From contig JADGDK010000014.1 in the NCBI GenBank assembly GCA_016744895.1, positions 1-37,532 of the forward strand: DNA of 37,532 nt, written 5' to 3'. The notes under the pieces were generated by a model, which had not been told where the DNA came from, searched no databases, and saw only the letters and a list, made by a program, of their open reading frames with translations. Below are positions 1 to 8,696 of this stretch, piece after piece. Origin of the DNA: Campylobacterales bacterium (lineage in GTDB: Bacteria; Campylobacterota; Campylobacteria; Campylobacterales; QNZT01). A program made the position numbers and the translations under genes. How positions within the stretch are numbered: position 1 is the first letter of the stretch; every line of letters starts with the position of its first letter.

Positions 1-151
1 AGCTAGCACCGAGCAAAACAATAGTATCTTTTAACTTTTTAGGAGGAAGTGGCTTAATACCTAAAAAACTCTTTTTCTTTTTTATCACCAGATAAAGCGT
101 TAACAGAAAGGTAAAAACACCATAAATCCTAAGAGGTGAATAAAATCTCAA
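1..151 (-). CDS. N-terminal fragment of a CDS running off the left edge (N-terminal hydrophobic helix, then ...KLKDTIVLLGAS)
   Basis: Reverse-strand reading from a TTG at 151, preceded by AAGGAG, stays open to the window edge: LRFYSPLRIYGVFTFLLTLYLVIKKKKSFLGIKPLPPKKLKDTIVLLGAS. The ending could be the start of a Rossmann-type motif, but the family is not determinable. Confidence 0.4.
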   Translation of the reverse strand, partial: MRFYSPLRIYGVFTFLLTLYLVIKKKKSFLGIKPLPPKKLKDTIVLLGAS

Positions 152-323
152 ATTTTTTATTTGAGCTCCTTATGTAAAGTGCTTTATTATAGCAGTTTTT
201 AAACCTTTTAGTAGCCACACAATGTCAACTCGTCTTGACTATAAAACATTTCAATCGACATAAATCTCCTACAAACAATCGCGCTATCCTTATAAAATAC
301 ACTTCTAAATAAAAGGAGAACAG

Positions 324-1282
324 ATGAAAGAAGCCATCATACTACTCAACATGGGTGAACCAAACAATCTAAGCGAAGTAAAAGTATTTTTAAACAATAT
401 GTTCAATGATCGTCGTATCATCCAAGCACCATTACTCATACGAAAAGTCATCTCTTTTCTCATCGTAAAGTCATCTCTTTTCTCATCGTAAAGTCACGAC
501 TCAAAGAAGCCACTCAAAACTACAAAGAACTTGGAGGAAAGTCTCCTATCGTAGACTATACCAAGTCACTTATCAAAAAACTAGAGAAAAAAACAGGTGT
601 AGAGACAACCTTTGCTATGCGGTATACGCCGCCATTTACCAAAGAGGCACTAGAGAAGATAAAAGATGCAGATAAGATATATGCCATACCACTCTATCCG
701 CACTTCTCTTCTACTACAACACAGTCATCTTTTGACGCACTTTTTGAAGAAGCAGAAAAACTCGGTATAGAAGATAAGATAGTAACAGTTGATAACTATC
801 ATCTCAATCCACAGTACAATGAAGCTATCGTAAACAGTATCCAAGAGACACTAGGCGATGAAAATCCTGAAGAGTATGATCTGATATTTAGTGCACATGG
901 ACTACCACAAAAGATCATAGACCAAGGTGATCTTTACCAAAAACATATCAAAGAAAATGTAGCCTATGCTAGTCAACTTTTAAAAGAGCAAGGTATCGAC
1001 TTTGCAAATGTACATCTCGCTTACCAATCACGTGTTGGGCCACTACAGTGGACAAAACCCTACCTCGATGAAAAACTCAAAGAACTAGACAATAAAAAAG
1101 TCATTCTATACCCTATCGCTTTTACTGTTGATAACTCAGAGACAGAGTTTGAACTTGATGTAGAGTATAGAGAAGTGGCAGAAGAGTTAGGCTATGAAAG
1201 CTATAAAGTAGCCAAAGCACCTAATGATAATCCTGAGTTTATCAATGCTTTAGACAATATATATAGACGTATAAAATACTAA
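324..1282 (+). pseudogene. hemH: Ferrochelatase, frameshifted by a 23-bp tandem duplication at 444-496
   Basis: ATG at 324 after AAAAGGAGAACAG gives MKEAIILLNMGEPNNLSEVKVFLNNMFNDRRIIQAPLLIRKVISFLIVKS..., then a stop in the second repeat copy. Removing 23 bp restores ...RKVISFLIVKSRLKEATQNYKELGGKSPIVDYTKSLIKKLEKKTGVETTFAMRYTPPFTKEALEKIKDADKIYAIPLYPHFSSTTTQSSF... through the 617..1282 ORF (311 aa in total). Confidence 0.9.
444..496. repeat. 23-bp period direct tandem repeat (about 2.3 copies) inside hemH
   Basis: AAAGTCATCTCTTTTCTCATCGT occurs twice in tandem, followed by AAAGTCA. Positions i and i+23 match from 444 through 473. Confidence 0.97.
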
Positions 1283-1302
1283 AAAAGCACAATCTAATTG
1301 AT

Positions 1303-1350
1303 AAGAAACTATAAGACTTTTCTGTAGACATCAGTAAAACTTAGTTTCTT
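1303..1350. other. Inverted repeat downstream of hemH (possible weak terminator or structured RNA)
   Basis: AAGAAACTA (1303-1311) and TAGTTTCTT (1342-1350) are perfect 9-bp complements. Confidence 0.4.
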
Positions 1351-1533
1351 GGATATATAATTTCAAATATTTATTTTTTGTAAAAAAGTCCCAAATCTGA
1401 CCCAACTTTTGACTCGCCATCTCATACCTTTTTGCACAAATTATCACACTATAAGGCTTCCAATTAATTCAGTAGCCAAACTATAGAGCTGCAATAGTAA
1501 AATGGCATAATCATAAGTAAAAAAAGGATTTAT

Positions 1534-1593
1534 ATGTCAATAGCTGATATAAAGAAAATGCCTTTAGTTGAAAAAAGAGCCCAAGATGGTTAA
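1534..1593 (+). pseudogene. Possible relic of an addiction-module (antitoxin-like) N-terminus, 19 codons
   Basis: An AGGA-preceded ATG gives MSIADIKKMPLVEKRAQDG*. The start resembles the N-terminus typical of small putative addiction-module proteins (MSIAEIKKMSVEERL-like). The ORF ends inside a terminator hairpin. Confidence 0.3.
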
Positions 1594-1607
1594 GTAACTA
1601 TCTTGGG
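1580..1607. terminator. Strong hairpin, likely terminator
   Basis: CCCAAGATGGTTA-AG-TAACTATCTTGGG, a near-perfect palindrome with one G.T pair. Confidence 0.6.
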
Positions 1608-1632
1608 ATATATTCATTTTGATGTAAGGTTA

Positions 1633-2019
1633 TTAGCACTTAAGTGCTTTTGACCACTCCTCCATGGTGTCATGAGCCTTTTCACTTGGTGCTTCCATAA
1701 ATTCTATGATGTATCTGTCTTCAAGTTCACAAATTCCAATAATTCTTGGTCTCACTGCTGCAACTTTCGTATTTGGAATCTCTGGACCAAAACAGAAAAT
1801 AATGTTTTGCATATCTTTGATCTCAGGTGCGATTGGTCCACCGATATCTGTTGTGTGCTCATAATGGTTGAATATAGCAATATATTTTGCGATAGGATGT
1901 GCATCTATCAATATTTTAAAATACGTGATAATCTCCCCAACATTTTGTTGTTTGATCTCATTTTTGTTAAGTTCAAGTGACCATATTGGATATTTGTCTT
2001 TAAAAGTAGTCTGTTTCAT
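1633..2019 (-). CDS. Conserved hypothetical protein, 128 aa
   Basis: Full ORF with codon usage better than its antisense ORFs; soluble protein with no recognised domain. Confidence 0.75.
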   Translation of the reverse strand: MKQTTFKDKYPIWSLELNKNEIKQQNVGEIITYFKILIDAHPIAKYIAIFNHYEHTTDIGGPIAPEIKDMQNIIFCFGPEIPNTKVAAVRPRIIGICELEDRYIIEFMEAPSEKAHDTMEEWSKALKC

Positions 2020-2186
2020 TATGATTCCCTATAAAAAAATTAAGTATATATTATAACAATAGTTACTTACTTTATGTGTTTCTAAGAGATAGATGAAGAT
2101 ATATCACGCAATGGGAACATCTTAATGAGTTAATAGTTTCATAAAATTTTAAATAAGTGTTCCTTAACTTTTCCTAGGGACTTAGC

Positions 2187-2256
2187 GAGTTGTTTAACAA
2201 TCTCCCTCACTGGCAATAGGGTTGGAATCCCCCATAGGGTACCAATTCAACAACTC
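2187..2256. repeat. Compact about 70-bp inverted-repeat element (MITE-, REP- or RNA-like)
   Basis: Arms GAGTTGTTTAA (2187-2197) and TTCAACAACTC (2246-2256) pair over 11 bp with one mismatch. The interior has small GC-rich stems (CCCT...AGGG) that stand out in AT-rich intergenic DNA. Confidence 0.45.
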
Positions 2257-2306
2257 ACAGAAATATGAAATAGTTTGTGTTATCATGCTGAAAAGGAGTT
2301 ATTAAC

Positions 2307-3167
2307 ATGAAAGAGGTCATTAGAGTATATAAAAAGCACCAGCTTACAGTTGATAACTTTGTGATTACATTGCTTAAAAGCTTACCTCAAAACTTTATCG
2401 ACAATGCAGAGACTATTTTAAAACACAATGCATCTATTCAACTCATGTATGCTGTGGATGAATCATATCGTCAAATTACTCCTACTGTATGTAAAAAAGA
2501 GAAAGAATTGACAAGTGTAGATAGTGATAAAAGTCATTATTTTACAAAGCTTTTTCTTGATGAGGAAGGTTTCTATGTCTCCAATCCCTATATCCATTAT
2601 CGTAATGGTGCAGCAAGTATCTCTGTAGTTAAAAAGGTTGATGATATTTATCAAGTATTTGACTTCAATTTGATTTTACTTTTGGAAGAGTTACAACTGA
2701 TTAAGTATAACAGTTTGCATGAAAAGTTTAAAAAGGCTGTGTATTTACTTGGTTCTACTATGCTTGCTGTTGTTTCTATTGTGCTTATAGCATATGGTGG
2801 TTATAAGTTTGTTAGTATCTTTTTTATTGACAATTTAGATTTTTTTGAAGAAACTTTCAAGTCTATTATTGCTGTGACGTTAGGAATTGCAATTTTTGAT
2901 TTGGCAAAACAGATTTTTGAACATGAGGTGATTTTTCATTCATTTACCCATGAAGAAGATAGGCAATATAAAGTATTGGGAAAATTTTTGATCTCAATTA
3001 TCATTGCGCTTTCTATAGAAACATTGATGGTGGTTTTTAAAATAGCATTAGATGATTATACACATATGCTTTCTGCATTTTATCTTTTGATCGGTACGAC
3101 AGTGATGTTTATCGGATTGGCATATTTTTATAAAACGATTAAACAGAGTGGTTGTAGGGATGAGTGA
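2307..3167 (+). CDS. Membrane protein with N-terminal PDC/Cache-like domain and four C-terminal TM helices
   Basis: RBS AAAGGAG before ATG 2307. The N-terminal part contains ...FLDEEGFYVSNPYIHYRNGAASISVVKKVDDIYQVFDFNL..., which resembles the PDC sensor motif. About four hydrophobic helices follow from about residue 145. Confidence 0.65.
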   Translation: MKEVIRVYKKHQLTVDNFVITLLKSLPQNFIDNAETILKHNASIQLMYAVDESYRQITPTVCKKEKELTSVDSDKSHYFTKLFLDEEGFYVSNPYIHYRNGAASISVVKKVDDIYQVFDFNLILLLEELQLIKYNSLHEKFKKAVYLLGSTMLAVVSIVLIAYGGYKFVSIFFIDNLDFFEETFKSIIAVTLGIAIFDLAKQIFEHEVIFHSFTHEEDRQYKVLGKFLISIIIALSIETLMVVFKIALDDYTHMLSAFYLLIGTTVMFIGLAYFYKTIKQSGCRDE

Positions 3168-3177
3168 TTAAGTTTAC

Positions 3178-4116
3178 TTAGACTGCTACATCCAACCCAA
3201 AAAGTGCTTTAGCCTCTCCATTTTCACTCAATGCAACAGATGTTTTTTGAAGTTGAGCAATAGTAGTGTTGGAACTGTCTTTAAAATCAAAACTTCCCTT
3301 TACCGCATCAAGAGATAGTGCGCCGATTCCAGCTTCTTTAAGAGTGATGGTTTTGTCATCTTCAGCTGTTTTAACCCAAAGTTTAAGACTTTTAAATGAT
3401 GAATCATTTTCATCAATCCATCCATTTTTATCTTCATCTAGTTTTGCAAGTTCTGTAAACCCATCACCAGACTTTGGACCAAAAAGTTCACTACCATCAT
3501 TGACTTTTCCATCATTGTTTTTATCCAGTGTTAAAAAGCCACTGTTTGTTGATAGATTGGGTATATGCTCTATAGCACCACCTTTGATAAGATCAAAATC
3601 AAATCGTCCTTGACCGATCGGCGCATTTCCATCGAGTGAGATGACCAGTGGATCACTGAGGGCATCTCCTGCACGGAACTTTGTACTTTGTGTCAAGCTA
3701 AATTCTCTATGAAATTGTACATTAAGTGTAAAATCTATCTCTTTTCCATCTTCTGTACGTACGCTACCTGAGGAGTTGATATCTAATGATTGCTCTTCAT
3801 GTAGGGAGTATTCATTTGTGATCTCTAGCCCCCATCCAAAACGCTTTTCTCCATTTTCATCTGCGCTTTGCCGTTGTAGTGATGCTGAACCGTCAGAGCG
3901 AAAGGATTTCATTGAGATTTTTTTACCTGTGAGTTCTTCTAGTATCGCCACCATGGTACGTAACTTTGGATCGAGGTTTGTCTCTTCAAATTCAGACTCT
4001 TTTGGAGGTGCATTGATAGGGGTAGTTTTTTCAAAACGTATGCTCTGAGTTGACGCTTCATTTTTTACATAGTTCATAGAAGAGAAGTTGTTTACAATCG
4101 AAGATTCTATTTTCAT
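3178..4116 (-). CDS. EF-hand-type calcium-binding repeat protein
   Basis: Contains LDKNNDGKVNDGSELFG..SGDGFTELAKLDEDKNGWIDENDSSFKSLKLWV, with EF-hand-like loops. The ORF track starts at 4125 (GTG); ATG at 4116 (MKIESS) has the better RBS spacing. Confidence 0.7.
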   Translation of the reverse strand: MKIESSIVNNFSSMNYVKNEASTQSIRFEKTTPINAPPKESEFEETNLDPKLRTMVAILEELTGKKISMKSFRSDGSASLQRQSADENGEKRFGWGLEITNEYSLHEEQSLDINSSGSVRTEDGKEIDFTLNVQFHREFSLTQSTKFRAGDALSDPLVISLDGNAPIGQGRFDFDLIKGGAIEHIPNLSTNSGFLTLDKNNDGKVNDGSELFGPKSGDGFTELAKLDEDKNGWIDENDSSFKSLKLWVKTAEDDKTITLKEAGIGALSLDAVKGSFDFKDSSNTTIAQLQKTSVALSENGEAKALFGLDVAV

Positions 4117-4192
4117 AACACCCACCTTTTTAGTCTCTATACTACTAAATCGGTTATTCCAATAGATTCTATGTATCTATCTTATCACTACA

Positions 4193-4207
4193 GCCCTAAA
4201 ATAGGGC
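4193..4207 (-). terminator. Small hairpin, likely terminator of the epimerase gene
   Basis: GCCCT-AAAAT-AGGGC, just downstream of the minus-strand ORF ending at 4241. Confidence 0.4.
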
Positions 4208-4240
4208 GTTTATTTACTATTTGTAACTTATATAACCGAC

Positions 4241-5062
4241 TTATGAGTCTAAAAGGTGTTCCAATGAACGTTCGATTGTTGGATATTTAAAGCTAAACCC
4301 AGCATTTTGTAGTGCTTTTGGATAGATTTCTTTCGAACCTGTTAACACAGATGCCGCTTCTGCATACATAGTCTTCAAAGCAAGTTCAGGGATGGGTAAA
4401 ATGGTAGGGCGATTGAGTACCTTACCTAATGCTTTTGTAAAAGTGTAGTTGCTTACAGGAGTTGGAGATGAAGCATTGAAAATTCCTGTAAGTCTGTTCT
4501 CGATGACAAAATGGTAAATACGCATCAAGTCCTCGATATCGATCCAACTTGTCATCATCTTTCCATCGCCGATGATACCTCCAACACCTAACCGAAATGG
4601 AGTGAGCATCTGTGCAAGTGCACCTCCATTTTCCCCTAGTATGACACTAAAGCGTAAAATAGTGGTTGGTTTTTCACAAAGAAGCGCTTCTTTCTCCCAG
4701 TTAGTAGTCAGTTGTCCTAGAAAATCATCTGCTATTAATTGACATGACTCATCACATGCGATATCATCAGGATAGATACCGATAGCAGAAGTTGAGATAA
4801 AGTGAGAAACTTGACTCTGATTAAGCACTTTTACAAGTTTTTTGGTCGTATCTATACGACTTTTTATAAGTACTTTTTTGTAAGGGGTACTCCACCGTTT
4901 TATGATAGGTGCACCAGCTAAATTAATGACTATATCAACATCTTTTAATTTTTTTAAGATCATAGTTTCATCATCATTTCTTTCAATTACGACGATATCT
5001 TGAAACTGTTTTTGTAGTGCATTCCCCACAAAGCCGTTTGCTCCAGTAAGTGCTATTTTCAT
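4241..5062 (-). CDS. TIGR01777-family NAD-dependent epimerase/dehydratase (YfcH-like)
   Basis: MKIALTGANGFVGNALQKQF... Rossmann motif, INLAGAPIIKRW, SSAIGIYP. Start at 5062 with AAAGGAGTCAATC upstream; the ORF track extends to 5089. Confidence 0.85.
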   Translation of the reverse strand: MKIALTGANGFVGNALQKQFQDIVVIERNDDETMILKKLKDVDIVINLAGAPIIKRWSTPYKKVLIKSRIDTTKKLVKVLNQSQVSHFISTSAIGIYPDDIACDESCQLIADDFLGQLTTNWEKEALLCEKPTTILRFSVILGENGGALAQMLTPFRLGVGGIIGDGKMMTSWIDIEDLMRIYHFVIENRLTGIFNASSPTPVSNYTFTKALGKVLNRPTILPIPELALKTMYAEAASVLTGSKEIYPKALQNAGFSFKYPTIERSLEHLLDS

Positions 5063-5125
5063 GATTGACTCCTTTACAAATATATTCACATGTTACTCAG
5101 AAATGATGTATAAAGTGTGTAGTGT

Positions 5126-5509
5126 TTATTTATCACTTTTATCTGTATATACTTCTGCTAAAGCTTTTTCTCTTTTTTGTTTCCAAATACTTAATAACGT
5201 TTGTTGGTCAATTTTAGAGTTATCTGCGGAAAGTGTGTTAAGTGTTGGATGGACTTTTGTTCCTGATGGTACAAGATCTAATACTCCATTTACTTCACCT
5301 ATCTTCCCATATTCGTAGTTTTTTGATTGATTGTTGTATTTAATGATATGGTTTTTATTGTCTTGAACCCAATTAAACCACTCATCCCCTTTTACTTTTC
5401 CAATAAAAATAGTGCCATCTTTTTGTTTGAATTCTATATCTCCTTTGAATGCAGGAGCTCCAAATGTTAGTGTTGCAATGGCACTAGTTAATAGTATTAT
5501 TTTTTGCAT
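5126..5509 (-). CDS. Small secreted hypothetical protein
   Basis: MQKIILLTSAIATLTFGAPA signal peptide; lies 11 bp downstream of the M6 protease ORF on the same strand. Confidence 0.65.
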   Translation of the reverse strand: MQKIILLTSAIATLTFGAPAFKGDIEFKQKDGTIFIGKVKGDEWFNWVQDNKNHIIKYNNQSKNYEYGKIGEVNGVLDLVPSGTKVHPTLNTLSADNSKIDQQTLLSIWKQKREKALAEVYTDKSDK

Positions 5510-5520
5510 CTAATTTTTCC

Positions 5521-7662
5521 TTATTGTATCTCTATATCTGCAAACATAGAAGCACCATTATCTGAAATATTTGTGATACTGATTCCACTACTTCTAGCGT
5601 TATATAGATTTGAATTTGGTGTTGTTGTGGGTGTGAAACTATCAACATTTCCTGAAAAATAAAGGTTATGTGTATGCCCTCTATGTTCACCAGTATCTAA
5701 ACCTACATTGTTTGCCTCTTCAATGTCTACTAGTTTATGTGTTTCATCATTATTATCATATACATTATCATCAATATGTAAAATAGATAAACCCCCTGTA
5801 AAAGTATTACCTTTCAATAAAGATAGTCCTCTATCGTAACCATTATTTGTTCGATTTTCAACTAAAAAATATTCACCTGAACGCTGTGTAGTTATCTTAT
5901 ATAGTTGATAGTCTATATAAGAAGTTCCGCGAAATTCTAAAGTTGAACTATTGTTTTCTATGACTATTGGATCAACAAATCCAGACTGCATTTTACTCCA
6001 TCCCGTCATATGTGTTGGTGTCATACCTGGTGATTCTGTTATAGATTTTTTGCCCCAGTTACCAGCTCCCATAAGACCAAAATTTCCTATACCTTCAGAG
6101 ACGCCATCAAGGTCAGTATCATAAAGATCTGGTAATCCTAGAGCTGAATGTCCCAACTCATGTGCTATGATACCTATAGTTGCATCAGTACCATGTTGAA
6201 AGTGACTCTCACCAAATCTTGAATACCAGCCATCTGTACTGCACTCCATCAGTTTCACGCCATCAAGTGTAGGTGCATTAGTATTGCCTCCATACATACA
6301 CCAAGCATGTGCCCAAATACCTGGACTTAATCCAGTTGAGCGCTCCCCACCTGCTACTAAAAACATTACTTGGAGTTCATCTCTTGAGATTGCATTATTA
6401 TGATCAGTGTCATATTGGGCGTAGTTGATATAGCTATTTGTTAATTGTATTGCTTCAACAATTCTATTTGGAAAATCATCAACATCATTGGGGTGATTTT
6501 CATTAAGTGATACTGTGATAATTCCATCATTTGTTGTAGCTTGAGTCTCTATAGCTTTTTCAAATTGTAATTTTCCATAAGATATTTCATTGTAGTAGTG
6601 GTTTAATTCACCATCACCTGTTCCAAATATTTTTTGACTCCAAACTGAAGCATCACTGTGGAATTTATAATCATTAAATTCTATACGTATAATTACTAAT
6701 GGTAGTTTATTTGTAACATTTATACTTACACGATCACTTGTAGTTGCATTTTCATTGTCTGTAGCAGTCAATGTAAGCTCATGGATGCCAACTGTTTGGG
6801 GTTTGTATTTAAATGTAGGTTGATCAGATAAAATTTTATTAGATTCTCTCCATTCGTATTTTATGATTTCACCATCACTATCAGTTGCATTTCCAGATAC
6901 CCAAGTTTCATGTCCAACTTTTATTTTTTGATCTTCCCCTGCATTTACTAGTGGAGTATCATTAACTGTTCTAATTAAAATATATACTGTAGCTTCATTA
7001 GAGTCAGAGTTTCCATCATTCACTTTATATCTTACTGTATCACTTCCTCTAAAGTTTTCATTAGGGGTGTATGTCAAATTGGGAAAAATACCATTTAAGG
7101 TTCCATGTATGGGGTTGGAGGTTACAATCATTGTAAGAGGATCCCCTTCAACATCATCTGCTTCTATAGTAAAAGATACCTCTTGATCTTCATCTGTAAC
7201 AATATTTTGGTCTAGTAAAATTGGAATATCATTTGTATCGTTTGATGGAAGAATAGTGATTGTCATTGTATCACTATCTGATTCTCCATGAGCATCAGTA
7301 ACAGTAAAGGTTATATTGTGTTCTCCTTCACTAAAATCATTTTTAGTAAAATCCTTCTTTGTAGATAGTAGGGTTTCACCTTCTTGCCACTTGAAAGATA
7401 GCTGGTCATCATCTGCATCATACGCACCACCAGAAAAGTTAATTAAAACTCCATTTTCTCTTGTGAGTTTATTAACTATTTCAGCTTCTGGTTTAGTGTT
7501 TGTTACGATCTCTTCAGTAGCTGGGATATCTTGTTTCTTCGTTGGAGTCTGTGTAACTTCTTGTACGATTTTATTTTTAGGTGTCTCATCTACTGCACCT
7601 CCACAGGCGGAAAATAAGAAAGTCATTATAATGAATGTAGATAATTTAAATATATATGACAA
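5521..7662 (-). CDS. M6-family metalloprotease-domain lipoprotein with PKD/cadherin-like repeats
   Basis: Zn motif GIIAHELGHSALGLPDLYD and GLMGAGNWG. N-terminal Ig-like repeats include DEDQEVSFTIEADDVEGDPL...PNENFRGSDTVRYKVNDG and a PKD-like VNAGEDQKIKVG...GEIIKYEW. Lipobox LFSAC. TTG start at 7662 preceded by AAGGAG-6 nt. The track start at 7893 overlaps msrBA and is unlikely. Confidence 0.85.
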   Translation of the reverse strand: MSYIFKLSTFIIMTFLFSACGGAVDETPKNKIVQEVTQTPTKKQDIPATEEIVTNTKPEAEIVNKLTRENGVLINFSGGAYDADDDQLSFKWQEGETLLSTKKDFTKNDFSEGEHNITFTVTDAHGESDSDTMTITILPSNDTNDIPILLDQNIVTDEDQEVSFTIEADDVEGDPLTMIVTSNPIHGTLNGIFPNLTYTPNENFRGSDTVRYKVNDGNSDSNEATVYILIRTVNDTPLVNAGEDQKIKVGHETWVSGNATDSDGEIIKYEWRESNKILSDQPTFKYKPQTVGIHELTLTATDNENATTSDRVSINVTNKLPLVIIRIEFNDYKFHSDASVWSQKIFGTGDGELNHYYNEISYGKLQFEKAIETQATTNDGIITVSLNENHPNDVDDFPNRIVEAIQLTNSYINYAQYDTDHNNAISRDELQVMFLVAGGERSTGLSPGIWAHAWCMYGGNTNAPTLDGVKLMECSTDGWYSRFGESHFQHGTDATIGIIAHELGHSALGLPDLYDTDLDGVSEGIGNFGLMGAGNWGKKSITESPGMTPTHMTGWSKMQSGFVDPIVIENNSSTLEFRGTSYIDYQLYKITTQRSGEYFLVENRTNNGYDRGLSLLKGNTFTGGLSILHIDDNVYDNNDETHKLVDIEEANNVGLDTGEHRGHTHNLYFSGNVDSFTPTTTPNSNLYNARSSGISITNISDNGASMFADIEIQ

Positions 7663-7762
7663 AAGAAGCTCCTTACTGAATGTAAATGTTGTTAACAATA
7701 TATCGGTAATTGTGCTATAAACATTACACAGAGTTTTTGTAAAATAGGCTAAAGGAGATATT

Positions 7763-8692
7763 ATGAGAAAAGATGTTTTAATTGTGTTACTGCTGATTTT
7801 GAGCGGTATTTTATATCTAAATGGGGAGGGAAGAAAAGTGGAGTTTAAAAAATTAAATGAACAAGAGGCGAGGGTGATTGTCCATAAAGGCACAGAAGCA
7901 CCATATACCGGAAAGTATGATAAGTTTTATGAAAAAGGTACTTATACGTGTAAAAGATGTGGTACACCACTTTATAATTCATCTGATAAGTTTAGTTCAG
8001 GTTGTGGCTGGCCTAGTTTTGATGATGAGATTGAAGGTGCTGTCAAAAGAGTACCTGATGCAGATGGTAGACGTGTAGAGATTGTATGTGCAAATTGTGA
8101 CGGACATTTAGGACATGTGTTTGAGGGAGAACAGATGACTCCTAAAAATACAAGACATTGTGTAAACTCAATTTCTATGGACTTTGAACCAGCGACTAAA
8201 AAAAATAGTAAAAAAGCATATTTTGCAGGTGGATGTTTTTGGGGTGTTGAGTACCATTTTGAGAAAGTTCCAGGTGTCATTGCTGCTGATAGTGGATATA
8301 TGGGTGGACATAAAGATGATCCAACATACAAAGAGGTTTGTTATACAGATACGGGACATTTGGAAGTTGTTGAAGTGACTTATGATTCTTCAGTTGTAGA
8401 TTTTGAGACATTAACAAAACTCTTTTTTGAGATCCATGATCCAACACAGGCAAATGGACAAGGCCCGGATATCGGAAGTCAATATCTATCTGCAATTTTT
8501 TACAATGACGAAGAAGAAAAAGTCGCAACTGAAAAATTGATATCGATCTTGGAGTCAAAGGGATTAAAAGTGGCTACTAAGCTAATTGATGCTAAAAAAC
8601 ATCCTTTTTATGCGGCTGAGGATTACCATCAAGATTATTATAAAAAGCATAACAAACAACCGTATTGTCATAGTTATACAAAAAGATTTTAG
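7763..8692 (+). CDS. msrBA: Bifunctional peptide methionine sulfoxide reductase (MsrB-MsrA fusion), exported
   Basis: N-terminal signal anchor. MsrB part: CKRCGTPLYNSSDKFSSGCGWPSFDDEI...CANCDGHLGHVFEGE...RHCVNSISMDF. MsrA part: KAYFAGGCFWGVEYHFEKVPGVIAADSGYMGG. Confidence 0.95.
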   Translation: MRKDVLIVLLLILSGILYLNGEGRKVEFKKLNEQEARVIVHKGTEAPYTGKYDKFYEKGTYTCKRCGTPLYNSSDKFSSGCGWPSFDDEIEGAVKRVPDADGRRVEIVCANCDGHLGHVFEGEQMTPKNTRHCVNSISMDFEPATKKNSKKAYFAGGCFWGVEYHFEKVPGVIAADSGYMGGHKDDPTYKEVCYTDTGHLEVVEVTYDSSVVDFETLTKLFFEIHDPTQANGQGPDIGSQYLSAIFYNDEEEKVATEKLISILESKGLKVATKLIDAKKHPFYAAEDYHQDYYKKHNKQPYCHSYTKRF

Positions 8693-8696
8693 TGGG

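Noticed and set aside
1672-1980. Plus-strand ORF antisense to 1633..2019
   Set aside because: Cys/Trp/Phe-rich low-complexity translation with no RBS; a mirror of the more plausible minus-strand gene.
2187-2256. Integron attC site or intact tRNA-Glu
   Set aside because: TTTAAC and GTTGAAT fragments and a tRNA-like 3' end are present, but there are no paired R/L boxes of attC type and no foldable cloverleaf or anticodon arm.
7662-7893. Upstream extension of the M6 protease ORF to 7893
   Set aside because: Overlaps msrBA and places the lipoprotein signal about 95 residues inside the protein. TTG at 7662 with AAGGAG and a lipobox fits better.
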